51,373 nucleotides of DNA from Acidobacteriota bacterium. GTDB lineage: Bacteria > Acidobacteriota > UBA6911 > RPQK01 > JACQSY01. Positions 25,828-35,704 of the stretch are shown one piece after another (position 1 is the first letter of the stretch; every line of letters starts with the position of its first letter). The notes under the pieces are model-generated. The model did not search any database. It had not been told where the DNA came from and saw nothing but the letters and a program-made list of their open reading frames with translations. The stretch lies in the NCBI GenBank assembly GCA_016211085.1, contig JACQSY010000114.1:1-51373 (forward strand), given 5' to 3'. A program made the translations under genes and the position numbers.

Positions 25828-28278
25828 TTATTGAACGGATTGAGCAGAGACCACCGTAGGCAGGCGATGTTGTACTTCTTCCCATATTTCGTCGAGGCGT
25901 TTTTGAACCCTTCCGTGAATCGAGTCCGGTGGGTAAGTGCCGTCTGCCTGAAGCGCTCCCGCAGGAACTCCGGTGAGTATTTCCAGGCCTTCGTCGATCG
26001 TGGAAATTGCGTAGATGTGAAACTTCCCTTCTCTGACGGCTTCGATCACCTCATCTTTAAGCATCAGGTTGCGGATGTTCTGCCGGGGAATGAGCACCCC
26101 TTGTTCGCCCGTGAGCTGATGGAGCTTGCAGGTGGTGAAAAATCCCTCAATTTTTTCATTCACGCCTCCAATGGGCTGAACGGTCCCCAGCTGATTGACG
26201 GAACTGGTGACGGCGATCGATTGACGAAGGGGGGCGCCCGAGAGGCTTGAAAGCACCGCATAAAGTTCAGTGGAGCTGGCACTGTCGCCGTCCACCCCTG
26301 CGTAGCTTTGCTCAAAGCAAATGCTGGCGTTTAATGCCAGCGGATGCCGGTTGCCGTATTTTCCGTGAAGATATCCACTCAAGATTAAGACTCCCTTGTC
26401 GTGAATATTACCGCTCAGGTGCGCTTCCCGCTCTATGTTGACCACGCCTTTATCACCGACGCTGATTTGGGCAGTAATCCGGGTAGGCTTTCCAAACGTA
26501 TAGTCTCCCAGCGAATAGATGGAGAGTCCATTGATCTGTCCGACCTTTTCGCCCGCGGCGTCGATAAGGATGTGCTTTTCATCGATCATTTCCTGGAGAC
26601 GTTCTTCGAGAAGATTCGATCGATAATTTCTTTCTTCGATGGCGCGCTCTACATCAGACCTTCCCACGAGCTTGCCTCCATTGCGAGACGCCCAGTAGCT
26701 GGCTTCCCGGATGATGTCGGCGATCTCGCTGAACCGAAGGCTCAGCCGATTTTGGTCGGAGACGATGCGTGCGCTGTACTCAATGAGGCCAGCCACAGCG
26801 CCACGGTCAAAGTGAAGCAGTTTCTCTCCTTCACAAAGCCTTCGGACATAATGGGCATATTGTCCGATGCGGTGATGATCGCGTTTCATCATCACATCAA
26901 AATCTGATTTCACCTTAAACAGTTTCTGGAAATCTTCGTCCAGAGAATAAAGCAACCCGTAAAGGTGAGGGTTGCCGATGATGACAACTTTCACCTGGGC
27001 CGAAACCGGTTGGGGACGCAACCCGGCGGTGGCCACCAGTCCGTATTGTTCACTGACATCTTCAATCTTGACCTCGCAATTTTGAATCACTCTTTTCAGC
27101 GATTCCCACGCAAACGGTGACGGCAACAGATCTGCGATGTCTACAATCAGAAACCCTCCATTGGCCTTCAAGATGGAACCGGCGCGAATCATCGTGAAGT
27201 TGGTATAAAGCGTTCCCATGGCCGCTTCACGTTCGATGCAGCCGATGAGATTACGGTAGGTGGGGTGTGATTCAATGACAACCGGAGCTCCTTTCTGACG
27301 CGAGTTGTCGACGATCACATTGACCCGGTAACGGCTAAGAGCATCAGGGCGGTCGCCCGTGCGTAGCCCCATCATCAGCGCCTGCATAGGCTGCCCCTCC
27401 CGCTCCGGTTGCAGAAAATCGCTCAGGTTGTCGAGCACATTCTGTTGCACCGCCTTCAGGTAATCCAGGATCTCCGGTAACTGGATATACTTGTTGCGCA
27501 AGTTGCTCAACAGGTGACCCGCGGCAATCAACGCTATGCGCCGGTCCAGATCTTTCAGATGTTCCTGTGTCCTCTGCTGCAGTTCACGAATTTCACGATA
27601 GGCGTCCTGGATTTCCTCCGAGATCTCCTTTTGCTGCTCGCGAATCCGGCCTTGCTCTTCCTCGGAAAGACGCTCAAATTGTTCAGGAGTCATCTCCTCG
27701 CCGTTCACTACCGGTACCGCTAAGATCTGGGCGCCGTCTCCCTTGAGAGCCAGATTCTTCTTGCGAGCGCGCACCTGAACTGATTCGATCAGTTGAGCAC
27801 GTTTGAGCTGGAACTTCTCGATGAGTTCGGTTCGGCGCTTTTCATAATCCTCGCTTTGAAGCGCTTTGGGAATCTCCTGGCGCAAACCCTCCACCAACTC
27901 TTCCATGTCGCGATTGAATTCGTTGCCAATTCCGGCAGGCACCTTGATAGCGCGTGGATTGTCCGGATCAGAAAAATTGTGCAGAAACACAATGTCCGGC
28001 GGCACGGGCTTTTTGGCTGCAAGCCGCTCCACGAAAGTCTTCAGCAGGGATTTCTTGCCTGTGCCGGGTGGTCCGGCGGCATAGATGTTGTAGCCAAAAG
28101 ACTGCATGCTCAAACCAAACTCAAGAGACCGGACGGCTCGGTCCTGGCCGATGACTTCCTCAAGCGGTTCCAGCTCTTCGGTGCTCTCAAATTCAAGTAA
28201 GCCCGGATCGCAACGGTAACGAAGGTCCTCAGGCTTCACGCTGAATTGGTCATGTAAAGAAATGTTCTTATCAGTCAT
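25828..28278 (-). CDS. LonB-like ATP-dependent protease (AAA + S16 protease)
   Basis: 816 residues. Walker A GPPGTGKKS (69-77). A long coiled-coil insertion (about 130-260) precedes the rest of the AAA module (NPHLYGLLYSLDEDFQKLFK). The Lon-type protease domain has the Ser-Lys dyad S666 (GDSAS) and K709 (NEKIEGF), spaced 43 residues as in E. coli Lon. The N-terminal LAN substrate-binding domain of classical Lon is absent; the arrangement is that of the 'Lon-related putative protease' group. Cytoplasmic. It diverges from the GH3 gene across 100 nt and leads a two-gene unit with the dehydrogenase. Confidence 0.92.
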   Translation of the reverse strand: MTDKNISLHDQFSVKPEDLRYRCDPGLLEFESTEELEPLEEVIGQDRAVRSLEFGLSMQSFGYNIYAAGPPGTGKKSLLKTFVERLAAKKPVPPDIVFLHNFSDPDNPRAIKVPAGIGNEFNRDMEELVEGLRQEIPKALQSEDYEKRRTELIEKFQLKRAQLIESVQVRARKKNLALKGDGAQILAVPVVNGEEMTPEQFERLSEEEQGRIREQQKEISEEIQDAYREIRELQQRTQEHLKDLDRRIALIAAGHLLSNLRNKYIQLPEILDYLKAVQQNVLDNLSDFLQPEREGQPMQALMMGLRTGDRPDALSRYRVNVIVDNSRQKGAPVVIESHPTYRNLIGCIEREAAMGTLYTNFTMIRAGSILKANGGFLIVDIADLLPSPFAWESLKRVIQNCEVKIEDVSEQYGLVATAGLRPQPVSAQVKVVIIGNPHLYGLLYSLDEDFQKLFKVKSDFDVMMKRDHHRIGQYAHYVRRLCEGEKLLHFDRGAVAGLIEYSARIVSDQNRLSLRFSEIADIIREASYWASRNGGKLVGRSDVERAIEERNYRSNLLEERLQEMIDEKHILIDAAGEKVGQINGLSIYSLGDYTFGKPTRITAQISVGDKGVVNIEREAHLSGNIHDKGVLILSGYLHGKYGNRHPLALNASICFEQSYAGVDGDSASSTELYAVLSSLSGAPLRQSIAVTSSVNQLGTVQPIGGVNEKIEGFFTTCKLHQLTGEQGVLIPRQNIRNLMLKDEVIEAVREGKFHIYAISTIDEGLEILTGVPAGALQADGTYPPDSIHGRVQKRLDEIWEEVQHRLPTVVSAQSVQ

Positions 28279-28365
28279 CTTTCATCCATTAAAAAAACCC
28301 GGCGACATATATCGCAGGTTGATCTCACAAAACGAGCAGATAATCCGTCCCCTTCTTTCATATCG

Positions 28366-28371
28366 TATAAT
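28366..28371 (+). promoter_or_regulatory. Consensus -10 box 7 nt before the GH3 start
   Basis: A perfect TATAAT lies 7 nt upstream of the ATG at 28379. A good -35 is not visible at 17 nt (AATCCGT region). If functional, the mRNA would be leaderless; no Shine-Dalgarno sequence is present. Confidence 0.45.
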
Positions 28372-28378
28372 CTCCGGG

Positions 28379-30112
28379 ATGAAAAGAGTACTCCTTTGGT
28401 TTCTTTTAATTACTGGTAGCACCATGCCGTGGGCGCAGGGCAGTGCCTCGAAGTCGCTCACCCCGGAAGCACGCCGGTGGGTGGAGGAGACGCTGCTTGG
28501 CCTCACGCTTGAGCAGAAGGTGGGACAGATTCTGGTTGCTGGGACAGAGACCGAATTCAGCAACGTTGAGTCGGCGCAGTTTCAAAAATTAAAAGAGGAT
28601 ATTAGTCGCTACGGCGTCGGCGCCGTGCATGCTTTTCGAGGCAATGTGCTTACCGCGGCCTTTCTTCTTTCCCGCCTCCAGGAACTCTCCGCCATCCCGC
28701 TCCTGATCACCGCCGATCTAGAAGGAGGAGCCGGGCTCATTTTTGATGGGGCCACCCGGTTCCCCAAGGCTATGGCTCTGGCAGCCACTCAAGACCCCCA
28801 GTATGCCTACGAGGCCGCACGCATCACCGCGACCGAGGCCCGCAGCCTGGGCGTGCACGTTAATTTTTATCCCGTGGTGGACGTCAACAATAATCCTCGA
28901 AATCCGATCATCAACATACGTTCCTTCGGAGGCGATCCCTCTCGCGTTTCGTTGTTTGCGCTCCCTTACATTCGCGGCCTTCAGGAACACGGGGTGCTCG
29001 CCACCGCCAAGCATTTCCCCGGACACGGCGACACGGAAACTGATTCGCATCTCGCGCTTCCCGTCATACGTGTGTCGCGCGAACGCCTGGAAAGAATAGA
29101 GCTGCCACCCTTTCGAGACGCGGTGAAAGCTGGGGTAGACGCCGTCATGACGGCCCACCTCTACATTCCTGAATTGGAGCCCCAAGAAGGCCTGCCCGCC
29201 AGTCTCTCAAGCCGTATCACACAGGAATTGCTGCGCCGCGAGCTCGGCTTTGAGGGCCTGATCTTCACTGATGCCATGACCATGCGGGGCGTTACGGCTC
29301 ATTTTTCAGACTCAGACGCTGCAGTGAGAGCTTTTGAGGCGGGAGCCGATTTCATTCTGCTGCCCCCTTCAATCAAGACAGCTCATGAAGCAATGGTGGG
29401 TGCTGTACAGGCGGGCAGAATCACTGGGGAGCGTCTGGACGCATCGGTCCGGAGAATTCTGGAGGCCAAGGCACGACTCGGGCTTCACGAAAGAAAAAAG
29501 ACCGATCTTCTCTCACTGGACAAAATCATCGCCCCGCCCGCCTCTTTGGGTTTTGCACAGGATATTATGGACCGTGCCATCACTCTGGTACGCGATGAGC
29601 GCCGGGTTCTTCCCCTGCGTCCGCGGCCGGAGGAAACGGTCTTGCTTTTAAGCGTGCTGGATGAGCGCCGTCCCCGAGAAACGCGCGGGACAGCATGGCT
29701 GTCTGAGTTTCAAAAGCGCCACCCACTTCTGGTTCCGGTCGAGGTCTTTCCTGAAACTTCTGGTGAGCAGGTGCGACTCATCCTGGAACTGGCCAAACGA
29801 GTTGATTACATCGTGGCAGGGATGTACGTCCGAATAGGTTCCTATAAGGGCTCTATTGAGCTCTCCTCCACGCAGATGCAATTATTGCGGGGCCTTGCCG
29901 GCTTGAAACAACCTGCTGCGTTCATCGTGTTCGGCAGTCCCTATTTACTCCTAGACCTGCCCGAGCTCCCCACGTATGTGCTCGCGTTTGATGACTTCGC
30001 CGGGGCTGAGCTCTCCGCAGTTCGAGCCATTCTCGGAGAAATTTCCTTTCGAGGAAGATTGCCGGTGGAACTGCCCCAGCTTTATCCTGTGGGACACGGA
30101 ATTGTTCGATAG
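28379..30112 (+). CDS. Secreted GH3 beta-N-acetylhexosaminidase (NagZ-like)
   Basis: 577 residues from ATG 28379, where a signal peptide begins (MKRVLLWFLL, cleavage near A-Q-G, residue 20). The frame is open to 28262 but that would bury the signal peptide. The barrel domain has the NagZ hallmark KHFPGHGDTETDSH (211-224) with the acid/base His-Asp pair (H216/D218), and the nucleophile is D298 in FTDAMTMRG. A C-terminal GH3_C-like domain (about 400-577) is present, as in Bacillus-type secreted NagZ. It likely removes GlcNAc from wall fragments outside the cytoplasm. The GNAT gene follows 12 nt downstream. Confidence 0.9.
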   Translation: MKRVLLWFLLITGSTMPWAQGSASKSLTPEARRWVEETLLGLTLEQKVGQILVAGTETEFSNVESAQFQKLKEDISRYGVGAVHAFRGNVLTAAFLLSRLQELSAIPLLITADLEGGAGLIFDGATRFPKAMALAATQDPQYAYEAARITATEARSLGVHVNFYPVVDVNNNPRNPIINIRSFGGDPSRVSLFALPYIRGLQEHGVLATAKHFPGHGDTETDSHLALPVIRVSRERLERIELPPFRDAVKAGVDAVMTAHLYIPELEPQEGLPASLSSRITQELLRRELGFEGLIFTDAMTMRGVTAHFSDSDAAVRAFEAGADFILLPPSIKTAHEAMVGAVQAGRITGERLDASVRRILEAKARLGLHERKKTDLLSLDKIIAPPASLGFAQDIMDRAITLVRDERRVLPLRPRPEETVLLLSVLDERRPRETRGTAWLSEFQKRHPLLVPVEVFPETSGEQVRLILELAKRVDYIVAGMYVRIGSYKGSIELSSTQMQLLRGLAGLKQPAAFIVFGSPYLLLDLPELPTYVLAFDDFAGAELSAVRAILGEISFRGRLPVELPQLYPVGHGIVR

Positions 30113-30124
30113 CCATCGCTAAAA

Positions 30125-31021
30125 GTGAAACAGAAACAAGACACTTTCTCCGCCGAAATATCGCTATGTCGCCTCACCACAATGGCGGACATGCAAGAAC
30201 TCGTCGAACTGCAGAAGTCGATTTGGGGATATGGCACTCCCCAAGGGGACTTGCCTTACCCCGCTCGCGCCCTCTTTGCCCTTGCGGAAAGCGGTGGTCA
30301 CGTAGGCGCCGCCAAATGCGGCGAGCAGATCGTAGGGTTCTCGGTGGCCTGGCTGGGACGCGATTTCAACTCGGGAGAAGAGTATTTACACAGTCAGCTG
30401 GTGGGCGTTTTGCCCAGCTTTCGCCATGCCGGCCTGGGTTACCGCTTAAAGCTCCAGCAAAGAGACTATGCGCTCCAACATAACCTGAAGCTGATTCGCT
30501 GGACCTTTGATCCCATGCAGAGTGCGAATGCCAATCTCAATCTTCGCAAGCTCAGCACCGTCGTTGCCAGGTTTCTTCCTCATTACTACGATTCGCTGCA
30601 GAGCCACTTCAGTCGTGGATTGGCGACTGACCGTGTCCGAGCCGACTGGTACATCCAGTCGCCGCGGGTCATCGCCCGCTTGGCGGGAAGCAGTGGGGAA
30701 GCTTCCCTTCCCTCTGGCGCACAGATCGTCACGGTCACGCGTGACGAAGAATTCGGGGGACCGCAGCTAAGACGCTTGCTGCGCTATTTCATCGGGTTTA
30801 CCAACAGACAATTGCTGGTGGAAATTCCCGTCAGCTTTGTGGATTTGTGCGCCCAAGACATCGACACGGCTCGGGAGTGGCAGGAACAAATTCGTTACGT
30901 GCTTGAGTACTATCTGGACCAGGGGTACCTGATCACCGACTTTGTAGTTCTGGATTCTCCACCCCGGGCTTATTACCTGCTTACGCGAGATTCGCTGCAG
31001 CAAATTCTGGATATAGCCTAG
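30125..31021 (+). CDS. GNAT-superfamily acetyltransferase-like protein (COG3375 type)
   Basis: 298 residues, starting at GTG 30125, 12 nt after the GH3 stop. The first half is a GNAT fold: ELVELQKSIWG, then HSQLVGVLPSFRHAGLGYRLK, whose R-x-x-G-[LI]-G loop binds acyl-CoA, and IRWTFDPMQSANANLN, a signature of this uncharacterised subfamily. The second half is specific to the subfamily. Substrate unknown. Being in the GH3 transcript suggests an amino-sugar or wall-fragment link, but that is inference. No signal peptide. Confidence 0.8.
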   Translation: MKQKQDTFSAEISLCRLTTMADMQELVELQKSIWGYGTPQGDLPYPARALFALAESGGHVGAAKCGEQIVGFSVAWLGRDFNSGEEYLHSQLVGVLPSFRHAGLGYRLKLQQRDYALQHNLKLIRWTFDPMQSANANLNLRKLSTVVARFLPHYYDSLQSHFSRGLATDRVRADWYIQSPRVIARLAGSSGEASLPSGAQIVTVTRDEEFGGPQLRRLLRYFIGFTNRQLLVEIPVSFVDLCAQDIDTAREWQEQIRYVLEYYLDQGYLITDFVVLDSPPRAYYLLTRDSLQQILDIA

Positions 31022-31075
31022 AACGAGAAGGCTGAACTCGAGGCCGCAGAAGATCAGAACACGCACCGAGAGGGT

Positions 31076-32026
31076 TCAGTTTTCGAAAAAGGCGCCCAGC
31101 AGGCGACGATGCTCAAGCGCGGCTTGCGCAATGAGAAGGGCGCCCTTGCTGGGCGGATATTTGGGCGCCATGAGCTTGACACCGGGCAACCCTGTCACTT
31201 CTTTCTCGAACATTTCACGCAAGGACGTGCTGTTCTCGAAAACTCCGCCCGAAAAGGTCACAGGTATCGGAGGATTTTTAAATCCTAATTTCCGGAGCAC
31301 GGTTTTTAAGGCAAGCAGAAGGGCCTGAGCAGCGTCCGCAAGCAATTTTAGTGCGACCGCGTCGTCTTCTTCGGCACATGCGAGGATCAGCGGATAGAGT
31401 GACGCGATTCGCCGGGGTGTAATGTCCTCCCGGTAGAGCATGGGAACCAGTTCATCGATGCTGCTGAGATAGAACTCTTTCAAAAGCTTCTCTAGTATCA
31501 ATGTTTCCGGTCCTCTTCCGTCATATGCCTGGAGGGCAGCCTGGAGGCCTTTTCGGGCAATGTCATAGCCGCTTCCCTCGTCTCCAAGAAGATGTCCCCA
31601 TCCGCCTGCCCGGGCCCGTTTCGCTCTCTCGTTGACCCCAAAGGCGATGGAACCGGTTCCGGAAATGACGATCACGCCGGGCAGACCGCCCGTTGCGCCG
31701 GCGAGAGCCACGAACGCGTCATTCTCGACAACTTGCTTTGAATGAGGAAACAGTTCTTTAAGAAAAAGCCGCATCAGTGCACGGTCCGCCGGGCGGTCCA
31801 CGCCCGCCAGACCGGCGCAGACGCACGCAACGTCATGGTTCGAGGCACCGCACTCCTTCAGAGCCTCCAGCGCTGCCTCGCGTATCGAGTACTTGGCCGT
31901 GTAGAGGCCTTCTTTGAGGTAGTTGGCCGATCCGCCGTGACCTTTCCCCATCGAGGTCCCGTCTTCTGTGGCCGCGACGCAACTGGTCCGTGAGCCGCCG
32001 CCGTCGAGTCCCAGTAAGACCTTCAT
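31076..32026 (-). CDS. BadF/BcrA-type amino-sugar kinase (N-acetylglucosamine/MurNAc kinase-like)
   Basis: 316 residues from ATG 32026, preceded by GGAAGGA. The ASKHA fold has the phosphate-1 loop LLGLDGGGSRTS (4-15), GLAGVDRP, the adenosine-type VISGTGSIAFG and GGWGHLLGDEGSGYDI. These are typical of NagK/MurK-like kinases of the BadF/BadG family that phosphorylate GlcNAc or MurNAc at C1 or C6. It is convergent with the GNAT gene and divergent from the symporter. It fits salvage of sugars released by the neighbouring GH3 enzyme. Exact substrate not readable. Confidence 0.85.
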   Translation of the reverse strand: MKVLLGLDGGGSRTSCVAATEDGTSMGKGHGGSANYLKEGLYTAKYSIREAALEALKECGASNHDVACVCAGLAGVDRPADRALMRLFLKELFPHSKQVVENDAFVALAGATGGLPGVIVISGTGSIAFGVNERAKRARAGGWGHLLGDEGSGYDIARKGLQAALQAYDGRGPETLILEKLLKEFYLSSIDELVPMLYREDITPRRIASLYPLILACAEEDDAVALKLLADAAQALLLALKTVLRKLGFKNPPIPVTFSGGVFENSTSLREMFEKEVTGLPGVKLMAPKYPPSKGALLIAQAALEHRRLLGAFFEN

Positions 32027-32049
32027 TGCAACTATCCTTCCGGCTCCCG

Positions 32050-32066
32050 GGCCTTGAGTCAAGGCC
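32050..32066. promoter_or_regulatory. Perfect 17-bp palindrome upstream of the kinase gene
   Basis: GGCCTTGA-G-TCAAGGCC is an 8-bp inverted repeat with a single central base, 23 nt upstream of the kinase ATG. No T-run follows on either strand, so it is not a terminator; it looks like a dimeric-repressor operator. Regulator unknown. Confidence 0.45.
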
Positions 32067-32139
32067 GCCAAAAAACCGTGCCACGACTGTGGGAATATAC
32101 ACTGATCCGAGGCGCGCACGGAGCGCAGCGAAGTAAGTG

Positions 32140-32435
32140 GTGCGCCCGGCATGGGCGTGGAGTAGGAGGTGAGGGTACGGCTGTTAAGGCCGTAACCAAG
32201 TCCTCCAGGGTCCCTGATGGAGGGGAACCCACACTAAAGTGACAAGGGCGCTGATCCGGAGTACCGGATCTGAAGCGGAGGCGACTCCAGTTGGATAGCT
32301 GGGGTGATTGCATGACACCGGCATCGGATTACGAGCGGTACACTCGAACGCCGATGTCCCGAAGAGCCGGATGTGGGATCCACAAGTCCGGTTCTGTGAG
32401 AGCCGGGGGAGGGCGACTTCCCCTGGTTACTCGAC
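32140..32435 (+). ncRNA. ORF-less, compact group II intron-like RNA
   Basis: The 5' end matches the group II consensus GTGCG (32140-32144). Domain V is recognisable at 32364-32394: stem GAGCCGGA/TCCGGTTC with the AGC catalytic triad, a two-nucleotide AG bulge (32385-32386) and a short distal stem TGTGG/CCACA. Domain VI follows (about 32395-32435) with a candidate bulged branch-point A at 32429, 6 nt from the 3' end C-G-A-C. Upstream the RNA is dense with hairpins: GATCCGG-AGTA-CCGGATC (32253-32270), GGAG-GCGA-CTCC with a GNRA loop (32277-32288), and CATCGG...CCGATG (32322-32356) enclosing CGAG...CTCG. There is no reverse transcriptase/maturase ORF. At about 296 nt it is shorter than usual ribozymes, so domain I may be reduced or deleted. 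It lies between the divergent kinase and symporter genes. Flanks 32067-32139 and 32436-32567 hold no gene. Confidence 0.75.
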
Positions 32436-32567
32436 CTCGTGTTTGATTGCCCCAGAAGCGCGCTCCTCGTCAGTCGCGCCTCCGAACACCGCACCTGCAA
32501 AAAAAACCGTGTTGCAATGGGGTCAATCTTGACTTAGGGGCAGCGAGCAGGGACCATTGAAGCGCTC

Positions 32568-34007
32568 ATGGAACAGGGCTTCGGGTCTCTGGATTACGGA
32601 ATTGTTTTTATTTATTTGATCTTCACCACAGCGCTGGGCATCGTGCTGGGGCGCGGTCAAAAAAACATCCAGGATTATTTTTTGGCTGCCCGCAAGCTGC
32701 CTTGGTGGGCGATCAGCGGCTCCATTGTGGCCACTGAAACCAGCACACTGACGTTTATCGGCATTCCTGCTCTTGCGTATAGCGGGAACTTCGCGTTTCT
32801 GCAGGTTGCAATGGGATATCTCTTCGGCCGTGTACTGGTCAGCCTGTTGCTCATTCCCTCCTATTTCAAAGGAGAAATTCAAACCGCATACCAGCTCTTG
32901 CACTCCCGTTTCGGGCTGCGGACTCGAACATTGTCCGCAGGCATTTTCTTGATTACCCGTTCCTTTGCCGATGGAGTGCGGGTTTATGCCACCGCGCTGG
33001 TGCTGGCGGTGATCACCGCATGGTCGGACCTCACCACCGTGGCCCTCATTGGACTGTTTACCATCGTCTACACGTATTACGGCGGGATGGTCTCGGTGGT
33101 ATGGAACGACGTCATTCAGCTCGCCATCTATCTGGCGGGCGCGCTACTGGCTCTGTGGGTGGTGGTCAACAGGGTTCCCGGAGGGTGGGAAAGCGCAAGC
33201 GCGCTGGCTGCGTCGGCTGGAAAGTTTCAGATTTTTGATTTCACGTTGGATGCGACCACGGCTTTAACCTTCTGGGCCGGAATCGTGGGAGGAACTTTTC
33301 TGACCCTGGCTACTCACGGCACGGATCAGATGATGGTTCAGCGATATCTCTCCTGCGCCAGGCAGCGCGACAGCCAACTGGCGCTGATTGTCAGCGGCGG
33401 GGTAGTGTTCCTGCAGTTTGCGCTGTTCCTGTTGCTGGGGGCTCTGCTCTATGCCTACTACCAGCACTTTCCCCTAGGCAAGCCGCTTGAACAGGCGGAC
33501 CGGATTTTCCCCACCTTTATCGTGCAAGAAATGCCGCAGGGCGTTTCTGGACTGGTCATTGCGGCAATATTCGCGGCTGCCATGTCCACCCTCAGCAGTT
33601 CTTTGAACTCGCTTTCCTCGTCTTCTCTCAACGATTTTTATCGAATATTTTGGATGCGGGAAGCTTCGGAGCGCCATTACCTTCAGGTCTCACGAATCCT
33701 GACGTTGTTTTGGGCGGGCGTTCTGAGCGTCATAGCCTTGATGGCTCGCAACTGGGGTTCGGTGCTGGTCTCAGGTCTCACCATCACCAGCATCACCATG
33801 GGCAGCGTGCTGGGTGTTTTTATCCTGGGATTTAGAAAATCTGTACCCCAGAACGCCGCATTGGCGGGAATGGCTGTGGGTGTGGGGGGCATGCTGGTGG
33901 TTCAGGCTATCGGCGGTTTGGCGTGGACCTGGTATGTGCTTGCAGGGACCTCCGCTACCGTGCTGGTAGGGATAGTCTGGGGACGCATGCGATCCCTGAA
34001 CCCATAA
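32568..34007 (+). CDS. Sodium:solute symporter (SSS) family transporter
   Basis: 479 residues with about thirteen predicted membrane helices. Conserved SSS segments are IQDYFLAARKLPWWAISGSIVA at about 33-54, TETSTLTFIGIPALAYSG (Na+-site region) and the later ATHGTDQMMVQRYLS and AAAMSTLSSSLNSLSS. Family substrates include sugars, sialic acid, amino acids and vitamins; substrate not readable. It stands divergent to the amino-sugar kinase, separated by the group II intron-like RNA, and convergent with thiC with only 5 nt between stops. A salvage role for amino sugars is a guess from the neighbours. Confidence 0.88.
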   Translation: MEQGFGSLDYGIVFIYLIFTTALGIVLGRGQKNIQDYFLAARKLPWWAISGSIVATETSTLTFIGIPALAYSGNFAFLQVAMGYLFGRVLVSLLLIPSYFKGEIQTAYQLLHSRFGLRTRTLSAGIFLITRSFADGVRVYATALVLAVITAWSDLTTVALIGLFTIVYTYYGGMVSVVWNDVIQLAIYLAGALLALWVVVNRVPGGWESASALAASAGKFQIFDFTLDATTALTFWAGIVGGTFLTLATHGTDQMMVQRYLSCARQRDSQLALIVSGGVVFLQFALFLLLGALLYAYYQHFPLGKPLEQADRIFPTFIVQEMPQGVSGLVIAAIFAAAMSTLSSSLNSLSSSSLNDFYRIFWMREASERHYLQVSRILTLFWAGVLSVIALMARNWGSVLVSGLTITSITMGSVLGVFILGFRKSVPQNAALAGMAVGVGGMLVVQAIGGLAWTWYVLAGTSATVLVGIVWGRMRSLNP

Positions 34008-34012
34008 GGCTG

Positions 34013-35600
<1,588 letters not shown>

Positions 35601-35704
35601 AAGAAGCTTGATCAGGAAATTTTAAAGCTACCACAAAACAAGAGCGGCAACAAACCGCATCGCAGGCAGGCCCGCCCGCCTGCACGGCAAGCTGCAAAAA
35701 GCTT

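Noticed and set aside
31032..31083. Stem CTGAAC/GTTCAG followed by TTTT between the GNAT and kinase stops
   Set aside because: Only 6 bp with a loop of more than 30 nt; T-run is part of the kinase coding end. Too weak to call a terminator.
35650..35690. GC-rich hairpin GCAGGC/GCCTGC downstream of the aminoacylase stop
   Set aside because: No U-tract follows on the minus strand; terminator call not supported.
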